This document shows positions 37,504 to 45,089 of a stretch of DNA of 64,000 nucleotides, piece by piece (position 1 is the stretch's first letter; each line of letters begins with the position of its first letter). The DNA lies in contig PBNE01000001.1 in assembly GCA_002722885.1 (NCBI GenBank), positions 36,863 through 100,862 of the forward strand, read 5' to 3'. This DNA is from Rhodospirillaceae bacterium. GTDB lineage: Bacteria; Pseudomonadota; Alphaproteobacteria; SP197. Both the position numbers and the translations under genes were made by a program. The notes below the pieces were generated by a model. The model worked only from the letters and a program-made list of their open reading frames with translations, ran no database searches and was not told the DNA's origin.

Positions 37504-38233
37504 CACCTGGTACGACACCAAAGCCTTCGGTGACGATGTGACCCTGATCTGGGAAACTCACATTGATCGCGGTGTACGCTGCAACATGTGGCATGTTTGC
37601 GGGCGCGACCGCGACCTGCTAGTCGACAGCGGCTTCGGTGTCGTGCCGTTGCGCAACAACGTCGCACTGCTGGCCGGTAAGGAGATCCTATGTGTCGGCA
37701 GCCACAGCCATTTCGACCATATCGGTGCGCATGACGAGTTCGAGCACCGGCTGATGCATAAGGCTGAGGCCCACATCATGGAACGCCCGACCCGCGAAAA
37801 CACCCTGGCCGACAACTATGTCGATTGGCCGATCTTCACGGCCAGTCCCTATGAGGGTTTCGACCCCGCCCGCTACAATGTGCGTGCCGCGCCGCCGACC
37901 CGATTGATCGACGAAGGCGACGTGATCGACCTCGGAGACCGCGTCTTTCGCGTCCTGCACTTCCCCGGTCACTCGCCGGGCGGCGTGGGGCTGTTCGAGG
38001 ATGCGACCGGCCTCTTCTTCTCGGGCGATCAGATCTACGACGGACACCTGTTCTCCGACACCTATGAGGGTGCCGGCGACGAGTACATCGAGAGCATGGA
38101 AAAGCTAAAGGAACTGCCGGTCAGCACGTGCCATGGCGGCCATTTCGCCAGTTTCGGGCGCGATCGCATGATCGAGCTGGCGGACGAGTACATCGCCGGC
38201 CAACGCAAGCCCGGCTGTCCCGCAGATCACTAG
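37484..38233 (+). CDS. Metallo-beta-lactamase-fold hydrolase, second of a tandem pair
   Basis: 249 aa paralogue of the preceding protein, with matching zinc motifs SHSHFDHIGAHDEFEHRLMH, PGHSPGGVG, SGDQIYDGHLF and CHGGHFASFGRDRM. ATG 37484 follows AAAGGAAAC and begins MTLEVANTWYDTKAFGDD, parallel to the start of its sister. Similarity is spread along the whole length, so this is an old tandem duplication with divergence around the substrate pocket (NYVDWPIF versus GWVHTDTF). Two hydrolases kept side by side suggests successive or alternative substrates. Confidence 0.86.
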   Translation: MTLEVANTWYDTKAFGDDVTLIWETHIDRGVRCNMWHVCGRDRDLLVDSGFGVVPLRNNVALLAGKEILCVGSHSHFDHIGAHDEFEHRLMHKAEAHIMERPTRENTLADNYVDWPIFTASPYEGFDPARYNVRAAPPTRLIDEGDVIDLGDRVFRVLHFPGHSPGGVGLFEDATGLFFSGDQIYDGHLFSDTYEGAGDEYIESMEKLKELPVSTCHGGHFASFGRDRMIELADEYIAGQRKPGCPADH

Positions 38234-38241
38234 CCATACCT

Positions 38242-38919
38242 ATGACATCACCGCTCATCGACCCTGCGCTCGAAGCTCTACTGGATGACCTCCACGCTCG
38301 TAGCAGCAGAGAAGATCCCGACGTCGAAGCCTACTTTGCCCGTCGCCTGCAGGACCCGTCGTTCAGCATGGCCGACTATTGTGACGATGAGACCCATCGG
38401 TTCTATGCCGACAAGATGGTCGCCCTGGCCCACGACAAGGCGCTCTTCTGCTACCAGCTCTGCCGCTCGCTGGGCGCCAGGCGAATTGTCGAGGCCGGAA
38501 CCTCCTTCGGTGTGTCGACGCTCTATCTCGCCGCGGCAATCCGTGACAACGGCGCTGAGGACGGTGTGGTGATTGCCACCGAACACGAAGCTGCCAAGGC
38601 CGCCGTAGCCCGCGAGACCTTCAGGCAGGCGGGACTCTCGGACCTGATCGACCTGCGCGAGGGGGATCTGCGCGAGACCCTGAGGACGATCGACGGTCCG
38701 GTCGACTTCATGCTGGTCGACATCTGGGGCGTCGCGGAACCGGCCTTGCGCCTGGTGTCACCGCATCTGCGTCAGGGCGCGGTTGTGATCTGCGACAACA
38801 CCAAGATCGACCGCATCGAGTACGACGACTATTTCGCATTCGTCGAGGATCCGGCGAACCGCTTCCGGACCCTGACTCTGCCGTTCGACGGCGGCCTGGA
38901 AATGACCGTCAGGGTCTGA
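38242..38919 (+). CDS. Class I SAM-dependent methyltransferase (O-methyltransferase type)
   Basis: 225 aa. The SAM-binding loop is RRIVEAGTSFGVSTLYLAAAI (about 80-100), followed by the acidic strand GVVIATEHEAAKAA and VDFMLVDIWGVAEPALRLV, as in caffeoyl-CoA O-methyltransferase-like enzymes. ATG 38242 is 8 bp after the metallo-hydrolase stop; no strong ribosome site, so it is likely co-translated with the upstream genes. Acceptor unknown; a small diol or hydroxy acid is possible. It is convergent with the PhyH gene. Confidence 0.83.
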   Translation: MTSPLIDPALEALLDDLHARSSREDPDVEAYFARRLQDPSFSMADYCDDETHRFYADKMVALAHDKALFCYQLCRSLGARRIVEAGTSFGVSTLYLAAAIRDNGAEDGVVIATEHEAAKAAVARETFRQAGLSDLIDLREGDLRETLRTIDGPVDFMLVDIWGVAEPALRLVSPHLRQGAVVICDNTKIDRIEYDDYFAFVEDPANRFRTLTLPFDGGLEMTVRV

Positions 38920-38929
38920 AACGACCGGC

Positions 38930-39802
38930 TCAGGAGGAGGCCGCCACCGCTTCTTCCGACCAGGTGTCATCGATGTAGAACGGGCCGGGCTTCTCGCGAA
39001 GCTGCTCATACTTGCAGATCTCCGGTGTGGCACCCAGAGGCGTGGACACGCCATCGCGGAAGGCCCATTCACCGCGATCAGGCGAGTCTGCCGCGCGGCC
39101 GTAGCTGTTGAGCAGGAACAGGCGGTCACGGTCCGACCCGTTGGCCGGTGAGCCATGCAGGGTGTAGAGGGTCCAGAGCACCAAGTCGCCGGGTTCCAGC
39201 TCAAGCTGGACCATGCCGTCGCGATCAAGGCCGGCGGCCTCCAGTTCCTCTTCGTTGCTGCCGCCCGTCATCACCGTCGCACCCTCACCCAGGCCCAGGT
39301 AACCCATGCGGTGGCTCCCGGGATAGACACAGAGCGCGCCATTGTCGCCACCCTGTCGGTTGAGCGCCAGGCCTGTGGTGAGCCAGCCGTCCATGAGATC
39401 ACCGAATATCTCCGGGTTCTCACGGAACTTGATGTCCTGATGATAACGGTAATAGGTGTACTTGGCGCCGGGCGGCTTCCAGTGAATCTGGCTGGCATAG
39501 TGCTTGATATCGCGGCCCAACAGGGGCTCCAGCACCTTGAGATAGTTCGGGTGACGGCGCATGCGCTCCATCGTCTCGTCGATCCAGCAGGTCCAGTGGG
39601 CCTGAAGGCAGACCCGTTCGCCCAGCAGCGGATCGGTGTGGACCTCGAACAGCAGGTTGTGATCCCGATAAGTCGTGTGGTGCTTCAGCGCCTCGACCTT
39701 CATGCGGTCCAGCGCGGCGACCAGCGCGGCGACATCCTCGTCAGGCAGGAAGCCCCGTACCACCGCATAACCGTGCTCACGCAGATGTCTCACATGGTCC
39801 AT
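38930..39802 (-). CDS. Phytanoyl-CoA dioxygenase (PhyH)-family Fe(II)/2-oxoglutarate oxygenase
   Basis: 290 aa. The iron triad is visible as YHQDIKF (HxD, residue about 145) and LHGSPANGSDRDR (distal His with downstream Arg for 2-oxoglutarate). HWKPPGAKYTYYRYHQD and CVYPGSHRMGYLG are typical of bacterial PhyH enzymes that hydroxylate small molecules. ATG 39802 follows CAGGGATTTCGTC; the longer open frame to 40006 lies inside the sulfotransferase gene. It is the third gene of a minus-strand operon with the aminotransferase and sulfotransferase. Likely hydroxylates the same metabolite family. Confidence 0.85.
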   Translation of the reverse strand: MDHVRHLREHGYAVVRGFLPDEDVAALVAALDRMKVEALKHHTTYRDHNLLFEVHTDPLLGERVCLQAHWTCWIDETMERMRRHPNYLKVLEPLLGRDIKHYASQIHWKPPGAKYTYYRYHQDIKFRENPEIFGDLMDGWLTTGLALNRQGGDNGALCVYPGSHRMGYLGLGEGATVMTGGSNEEELEAAGLDRDGMVQLELEPGDLVLWTLYTLHGSPANGSDRDRLFLLNSYGRAADSPDRGEWAFRDGVSTPLGATPEICKYEQLREKPGPFYIDDTWSEEAVAASS

Positions 39803-39836
39803 GACGAAATCCCTGGCCGCTCCGGCGGCATCATCC

Positions 39837-40589
39837 CTACTCGTGGGTAGGAACTTCAAGGCGAAAGCGCGAAAGCCGCTCGTAGGCGGGCCGGCAGGCC
39901 TCGACGACTGCCTGCTGCGCGTCATCCAGCACCGTGTCAGACGGCGCCCAGGGCCGGAACCCGGTTGATGCCTCGACACTGGCGTACCAGTGCGGGGCCC
40001 AGACACCGTCGCTCAAACGCCGCCCGACGGGCCAGGCGAGCATGGCATCATCAAACGGTACAGCCAGAGCCGCACACAACGCCGAGAGGGCTGCAAGCGG
40101 ATTCTTTAGCACATCAGAGGATTCAATCACCGGCGGTGTCACGTCCGTGCGCCGGATGACCTCGTCAAAAAGATCGGCCTGCAGGTCGTATCCGAGATCA
40201 AGCGGCGTCATCGTCTCGCGTTTGACGGCATAGGACGCCACCACCTCGGCAGGGTCGCGGATCAGGAAGGCGTGACGATGGGCCGGGAACCAGTCCCGTC
40301 CGATCGCAGGCACCATGTGGTGGGTCATGTGCTTCTGGAACCAGAGTTCGGCGCCGTCGGGCGCTGGCCCGCTGATCTCTTCGGCCACCTGCGCCCAGTC
40401 CTGTGGCTGCGACGCCAGAACAGCCTCGTTCATGGGGTGCTGGATGCCGGTGATAGCGAGATAGGCGGCGTAAAACGGCTCATCGCTCACCGCGGAGTCG
40501 GCCCGGTTCTCCCAGGCCCGCATCATGGCCGTAGAGATGTTGCGCGGCCCCGACCACATGGCAATCCGGATCGTCACGACGCCGGACAC
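39837..40589 (-). CDS. Sulfotransferase-like P-loop protein
   Basis: 250 aa with a PAPS-binding 5' loop MWSGPRNISTAMMRAW near the N-terminus and a 3'-phosphate motif FLIRDPAEVVASYAVKRE near 130, the two hallmarks of the sulfotransferase superfamily. GTG 40589 overlaps the aminotransferase end by 16 bp; the internal ATG ten codons on is an alternative. Similar proteins often accompany class IV aminotransferases in proteobacteria, with no proven reaction that I know of. It may sulfonate or simply bind an amino-acid-derived alcohol. Confidence 0.78.
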   Translation of the reverse strand: MSGVVTIRIAMWSGPRNISTAMMRAWENRADSAVSDEPFYAAYLAITGIQHPMNEAVLASQPQDWAQVAEEISGPAPDGAELWFQKHMTHHMVPAIGRDWFPAHRHAFLIRDPAEVVASYAVKRETMTPLDLGYDLQADLFDEVIRRTDVTPPVIESSDVLKNPLAALSALCAALAVPFDDAMLAWPVGRRLSDGVWAPHWYASVEASTGFRPWAPSDTVLDDAQQAVVEACRPAYERLSRFRLEVPTHE

Positions 40590-41494
40590 TCCTTTTCGAC
40601 CAGCGCCTTGTAGAGTGTCTGCAGCTTGCGAACGACGGGCCCCGGCGGCGTACCCGCTCCGATCGCACGGCCATCGATCTCGGCCACCGGCGTGACGCCC
40701 GCAAAGGTACCGGTGATGAAGGCCTCGTCGGTGTCATAGACCTCGGTGAGGCTGAAGTCCTTCTCCAGCGCCGGGATTCCGTCGTCGCGGGCAACCTTCA
40801 GAATGTTGCCGCGGGTGATGCCGTGCAGGCAATACCGCCCTGTGGAAGTCCAGAGCTCGCCATCGCGCACGATGAAGAAATGGGTCGAATTGCAAGTAGC
40901 GACAAAGCCGTGGGGGTCAAGCATCAGGGCCTCGTCGGCCCCGGCCTTGGTCGCCTGAATGCAGGCCGTGATGCAGTTGAGCTTGCTGTGGCTGTTGATC
41001 ATCGGATCCTGCACATCGGGCGCAACGCGCCGGACATGAACCGTGTGGAGGCGCACGCCCCCTTCCCGTTCCGACGGTGTCTTGTGCTCTGGGATGATCA
41101 CGACGGTCGCTCCGCCGATGTTCACGCGCGGATCCTGATAGGGCGTTGTCTTCATACCACGTGTGACCATCAGCCGGACATGGACGCCGGACCCCATACC
41201 GTTGGCCTCAACCGTTCGCTGCAGCTCGGCGGCAAGTTCGTCTCGGGTCAGGCCGATGTCGAGATCGATCGCCTTGGCACCCTGCCAGAGCCGCTTGAGG
41301 TGCTGATCGAGAAAAGCAAAACGGCCGTTGTGGAGCCGCAGGCCTTCCCACACGCCGTCACCCAGGATGAAGCCGGAGTCGAACACGCTCACGACGGCCT
41401 TGTCGCGGGGCAGCAGTTCGCCGTTCACCGAGATCAGGATGTCCTCATTGCGCGGGTCGTCGACATAATGATGGGTGCCCTGATGCTGGCTCAT
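40574..41494 (-). CDS. Class IV PLP aminotransferase (branched-chain/D-amino acid type)
   Basis: 306 aa, fold type IV. DSGFILGDGVWEGLRLHNG near residue 38, the PLP lysine in INSHSKLNCI (about 150), ADEALMLDPHGFVATCN and GITRGNIL match IlvE/Dat/PabC relatives. ATG 41494 (MSQHQGTHHY) is preferred over an upstream in-frame codon. First gene of the operon with the sulfotransferase and PhyH genes. The specialised context suggests a dedicated transamination rather than housekeeping branched-chain synthesis. It is divergent from the SMP-30 relic. Confidence 0.85.
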   Translation of the reverse strand: MSQHQGTHHYVDDPRNEDILISVNGELLPRDKAVVSVFDSGFILGDGVWEGLRLHNGRFAFLDQHLKRLWQGAKAIDLDIGLTRDELAAELQRTVEANGMGSGVHVRLMVTRGMKTTPYQDPRVNIGGATVVIIPEHKTPSEREGGVRLHTVHVRRVAPDVQDPMINSHSKLNCITACIQATKAGADEALMLDPHGFVATCNSTHFFIVRDGELWTSTGRYCLHGITRGNILKVARDDGIPALEKDFSLTEVYDTDEAFITGTFAGVTPVAEIDGRAIGAGTPPGPVVRKLQTLYKALVEKECPAS

Positions 41495-41560
41495 CGCCCT
41501 TGTTCTCCACTCGGCAAGTCCGGACACTCTCAGGAAAGCAGGTCACGCTCAAGGTTAAGC

Positions 41561-42386
41561 ATGGAAACGAGCTCTTTTGAATGTGTGTTGGACGCGAAGG
41601 CGGCTGTCGGCGAGTGTCCCACCTGGCATCGCGACGAAGCGTTGCTCTATTGGATCAATTCTCCGGCGGGACATCTCAACCGCTTTGATCCTGCAAGCGG
41701 CAAGAACCGAGTCACCGAGGTGGGCTTTCACATCAGCTCCTTTGCCTTCCGACAAGGCGGAGGATTGGTGGCGGCAACCCAAGGGGCTTCGGCTTTCTCG
41801 ATCCGTAAACCGGCGCCTTCACGACCATCGCCGATCCCGAAGCCAACCGCATCGATACTGTGATGAACGACGGCCGGGCCGGCCCCGGCGGGCAGTTTTT
41901 CACGGGCTCCATGGGCTTTCCCATTCGTCTCGACAAGACCGACAACACCTTCTGGCGCTTCGATCCTGACGGGCGGACGCTCTATCACGCCGACAGCCTC
42001 CCTCTGTCCAGACGATCTGGGCCTGGAACCACGATCCCGCCAGCAGAACGATCGAGAACCGCCGGGTCTTCGCCACCACCCACGATCTGCCCGGGCGACC
42101 GGACGGTGCTTGTGTCTATGCGGACGGCTTCTACTGGTCGGCGAACGTCGACGTATGGCAGGTCGTGCGCTACGATCCCAAGGGCCAGATCGAGCGCACG
42201 ATCCCGATCCCTGTCCAGAAATCTTCCATGCCCTGCTTCGGCGGCCTCGACCTCGACACGCTCTATGTCACCTCTATCGGCAACGGCGGCACCAGCCCCA
42301 TGGCCGAAGGCCAGCCCCTGGCCGGCGGCCTCTTTGCTTGCCAGCCCGGGATCAAGGGACGTCCGAAACCTCTGTTCGCGGGTTAG
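41561..42386 (+). pseudogene. SMP-30/gluconolactonase-family relic with several lesions
   Basis: Begins METSSFECVLDAKAAVGECPTWH, the family N-terminus. A one-base loss near 41785 (at a GGGG run) shifts the frame, and an ochre TAA follows at DP-TAA-TGAF. The middle frame NDGRAGPGGQFFTGSMGFP lacks about 20 residues between FDPDG and RTLYHADS, as if two similar segments recombined. A second one-base loss near 42008 leads to TIWAWNHDPASRTIE and the normal C-terminus ending at TAG 42384-42386. At least four independent defects make this a dead gene. The family opens sugar lactones. Confidence 0.85.
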
Positions 42387-43276
42387 TGGTGCGCATCAAT
42401 CAGTGCACGCACCCGGGCGATGTGTTCGGGCAGGGTGCCGCAGCAGCCGCCAACGATCTGGGCTCCGGCATCGATCCAGTCGCTGACGTTGGCGGCATAC
42501 TCCTCGACACTGAGATCGTGGCGGCGGCTGATGTTCTTCTGTCTGGGATCGATGGGATGGAAGGTGTTGGCATAACCGCCGGTCGGCGTGCCCAGGGACT
42601 TGAGAACAGGTAGGGATCGAGTCACCGCTTCCGGCGAGCAGCAGTTGGCAAGGAATGCACTGACAGGCAGGCCGTCGACCGAAGCGGCCGCTTCGGTTAC
42701 GGCCGCGCCACCCTTGAGGCGGCCATCCTTGCCCTCGTGCAGGCTCCAACCGATCCAGAACGGCTTACCGGTGGCCGCAGCGCCCTTGGCCGCAGCACGT
42801 GTTTCTTCAATGGTTGTGAGAGTCTCAACAACCAGAAGGTCGACATGGGGCGCCAGAAGGGCAGCCTGTTCCGTGTAGAGCTCAAACAACCTCTCCTCAG
42901 CTTCGATTTCGTCGGGCAGGTAGCTTTCGCTCAGTGGCGGCAGAGAGCCCGCGACCAGGACATCGCGCGCCGATGCATCCCGCGCACGATTGGCGATCTC
43001 GGCGGCCTTCAGGTTCAACGCCTCGAACTGGTCCTCGATCCCGAGGTCGCGCATGAACGAACGCACGACGCCATAGGTGTTGGTGGTGATGAGATCAGCC
43101 CCGGCGTCGATGAACGCGCGGTGCAGCTCGTCGACCATCTCGGGCGCCTCGATCAACGCCCTGCCCGACCAGAAAGACGACCCTTTCCGATGCAGACCAC
43201 GTAGGGCGATCGCTTCGCCCATCCCGCCGTCAGTCAGCAGAGGACGGTCGGTAGGCAGGGCGATGGCAGGGATCAT
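42383..43276 (-). CDS. Homocysteine S-methyltransferase-family protein
   Basis: 297 aa zinc-dependent TIM barrel. LLTDGGMGEAIALRG is at the start, ANCCSPEAV (about 206) supplies the first zinc Cys and GGCCGTLPEHI near the C-terminus the other two. The family methylates homocysteine from S-methylmethionine, betaine or related donors. It is a single-domain protein without cobalamin regions. Given the betaine-related neighbours, a betaine-type or thetin donor is plausible but unproven. Its TAA stop overlaps the TAG of the SMP-30 relic. Confidence 0.85.
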   Translation of the reverse strand: MIPAIALPTDRPLLTDGGMGEAIALRGLHRKGSSFWSGRALIEAPEMVDELHRAFIDAGADLITTNTYGVVRSFMRDLGIEDQFEALNLKAAEIANRARDASARDVLVAGSLPPLSESYLPDEIEAEERLFELYTEQAALLAPHVDLLVVETLTTIEETRAAAKGAAATGKPFWIGWSLHEGKDGRLKGGAAVTEAAASVDGLPVSAFLANCCSPEAVTRSLPVLKSLGTPTGGYANTFHPIDPRQKNISRRHDLSVEEYAANVSDWIDAGAQIVGGCCGTLPEHIARVRALIDAHH

Positions 43277-43371
43277 GGCGGTCTTCGAACTCTTTGGATG
43301 CCAGACGATAGCGCCGCATCGACGGATGCAACAAGCTTGCGTAGCATGGCAGGAACAATTCGGAGGCGACC

Positions 43372-44130
43372 ATGGCCAAACCCTCGCTGAAATCTCGCAA
43401 GGTGACCTTCACGTTCTGGCTTTCGAACCCGAGTACGGCAGCCGTGGAGGCGGCCAAGATCACGGGCTGCGACGGTATCACGCTTGACCTGGAGCACGGC
43501 GCCTTCGACCGCACCGATGTCGATCGGCTGAATCTTCTGGCCCATGAGTCCGGCCTCAAGTGTTTCTCGCGTGTCGCCGAACCGACCCGTATCGCGATCC
43601 AGCAGAGCCTCGATTCCGGCGCCGACGGGGTGATCATCCCCCATGTTGAGAACCTCGCGCATGCCGCAGAACTCGCGGACTACGCCAAGTACCCGCCGCT
43701 GGGCGATCGCAGCGTCGGCGGCGGGCGGACCTTCGGTTACGGCGGGCTGGGCGGACCGAAGTTCTATGCCGCGCAGAACCGGCGTGTGCGCTGTTACCCG
43801 ATGGTCGAAACCGTGGGTGCGTTGAACGATGTCGTAGCGATTCTGAAGCTAAAGACCGTCGACGGCATCTTCCTGGGCCCGGCCGATCTCAACATGGCGC
43901 GGGGCCGCAAGGGTGTTTTCGGCCGTGCCGACAGCGCCGACCGCAAGCGGGTCTCCGACGCCTGTATGGCGGCGGGCAAGGATTTTGGCATGAATGTCTT
44001 CTCGCGCGACGACATGCGCGCCTCACGCGATATCGGCCTGACCTTCGCCGCGCTCACCGACGACGTCAGCGCCCTAATCGCCGGTGTCGGCGCGGTGGTC
44101 GACGACGCCCGCAAGATCATCGGGCGCTGA
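43372..44130 (+). CDS. HpcH/HpaI-type aldolase/citrate lyase family protein
   Basis: 252 aa class II pyruvate aldolase fold. ITLDLEHGAFDRTDVD, DGVIIPHVENLAHA, YPMVETVGALNDV (metal Glu) and DGIFLGPADLNMARG (metal Asp) are all present. ATG 43372 lies 6 bases after GGAGG. It cleaves a 4-hydroxy-2-oxo acid to pyruvate and an aldehyde in characterised homologues. The AOR operon a few genes away could consume the aldehyde, but that link is speculative. Followed after 10 bp by a small conserved gene. Confidence 0.86.
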   Translation: MAKPSLKSRKVTFTFWLSNPSTAAVEAAKITGCDGITLDLEHGAFDRTDVDRLNLLAHESGLKCFSRVAEPTRIAIQQSLDSGADGVIIPHVENLAHAAELADYAKYPPLGDRSVGGGRTFGYGGLGGPKFYAAQNRRVRCYPMVETVGALNDVVAILKLKTVDGIFLGPADLNMARGRKGVFGRADSADRKRVSDACMAAGKDFGMNVFSRDDMRASRDIGLTFAALTDDVSALIAGVGAVVDDARKIIGR

Positions 44131-44140
44131 GATCTGACCC

Positions 44141-44398
44141 ATGGTTGATCTGGCGCGTCATGTTCATGTCACCTCGCTGTTCGAGGATATCGAGGCGGTC
44201 GAGGCCGAGCTCACAGCCAACGAGCTCGAGATGGTCCGGCACCTTAAGGAAAAGTACGAGGACCCCGGCCACAACGACTTCGACGACGCCCATGTGCTGG
44301 AGGTCATCCTGCGCAACGTCGGCATCCGCAAGGGTTTCGACATCGATGCCCGCAAGCACACGCCCCGCGCGATCGAGATGGAACGCAATAAGGACTGA
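44141..44398 (+). CDS. Small conserved acidic protein, function unknown
   Basis: 85 aa, charged and helical, with no signal or membrane segment. The sequence includes FEDIEAVEAELTANELEMVRHL and DDAHVLEVILRNVGIRKGF. I do not recognise the family. Good codon character and tight spacing to the aldolase gene (10 bp) make it a real gene, probably co-transcribed. It ends 6 bp before the convergent SRPBCC gene. Confidence 0.6.
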   Translation: MVDLARHVHVTSLFEDIEAVEAELTANELEMVRHLKEKYEDPGHNDFDDAHVLEVILRNVGIRKGFDIDARKHTPRAIEMERNKD

Positions 44399-44404
44399 GA
44401 GCCC

Positions 44405-44770
44405 TCAGTCTCCGGCTGCGGCCGCATAGTCCGCGAAACTGGCGAGATGCATGCGCCATCTGGCTTCGTGAGCGTCCATCAAGGTTTTGCCGCGCTCGGG
44501 CGCGAAGTTCCGCCAGCCGTCATGGCTCATGTGGAGGCTGGCACCGGAACCGGCAGGTTCGATCCGGAAGCGGACCTGGGTTGTCTGTTCACAGTCATCA
44601 TCCGCCCAGGTCAGGCCCAGCAGCCTTGGGGGTTCGCACAGGGTCACGGTTCCGGCAGTGCGCACGTCCCTGTCACCATCGCGCCAGAGCTCGATGAAGG
44701 CACCGCCCGGCACCGCATCCAGTGTCACGTAAGCGCCCCACCATACAGTGAGGTGTTTGCGCTCGGTCAA
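44405..44770 (-). CDS. SRPBCC (AHSA1/START-like) domain protein, start unclear
   Basis: 121 aa from a TTG at 44770. The ligand-binding helix-grip fold is recognisable: ERKHLTVWWGAYVTLD, GGAFIELWRDG and GWRNFAPERGKTLMDAHEARW. The same frame stays open upstream to 44851 and encodes the expected first strand, AAIRLSVDVPRTPVRTWALL, but contains no ATG, GTG or TTG there. So either an unusual start is used, the protein starts late and lacks strand 1, or one base is wrong. It is the last gene of the aldehyde oxidoreductase operon, directly after the MoaD-like gene. Confidence 0.68.
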   Translation of the reverse strand: MTERKHLTVWWGAYVTLDAVPGGAFIELWRDGDRDVRTAGTVTLCEPPRLLGLTWADDDCEQTTQVRFRIEPAGSGASLHMSHDGWRNFAPERGKTLMDAHEARWRMHLASFADYAAAAGD

Positions 44771-44840
44771 CAGGGCCCAAGTCCGGACTGGGGTCCTCGG
44801 AACATCTACGGAAAGGCGGATCGCCGCCGAAGCCCTGCGG

Positions 44841-45089
44841 TCAGCCGCCCTTCAATGGCGGCATCAGGGCGAGGTTATCGCCGTCCGACAGCGCGACCTC
44901 GCTGCGCTGGACCGTTGGCACGGCCTTGCCGTTCAGCGTGACGAGATAGCTGCCGTCGGGGAAGCCGAGACGATCCATTACGCTCTTGGGCGTCGAGCCG
45001 TCCGGTACCTCGATCTCCGCACGGTTCTTCGCCGAACCCTCGGGGAGATGTTTGCCCAGAAGCCCGGCCGTCCTGACCAGAATCTTCAT
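44841..45089 (-). CDS. MoaD/ThiS-type ubiquitin-like sulfur carrier
   Basis: 82 aa beta-grasp protein ending in the mature diglycine (MPPLKGG), the hallmark of MoaD-type sulfur carriers activated by adenylation. The segments PDGSTPKSVMDRLGFPDG and SDGDNLALMPPL match. ATG 45089 overlaps the stop of the FAD subunit gene (ATGA). In aldehyde oxidoreductase operons such proteins supply sulfur for the tungsten-pterin dithiolene, so this is likely a dedicated cofactor-maturation carrier. Confidence 0.85.
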   Translation of the reverse strand: MKILVRTAGLLGKHLPEGSAKNRAEIEVPDGSTPKSVMDRLGFPDGSYLVTLNGKAVPTVQRSEVALSDGDNLALMPPLKGG

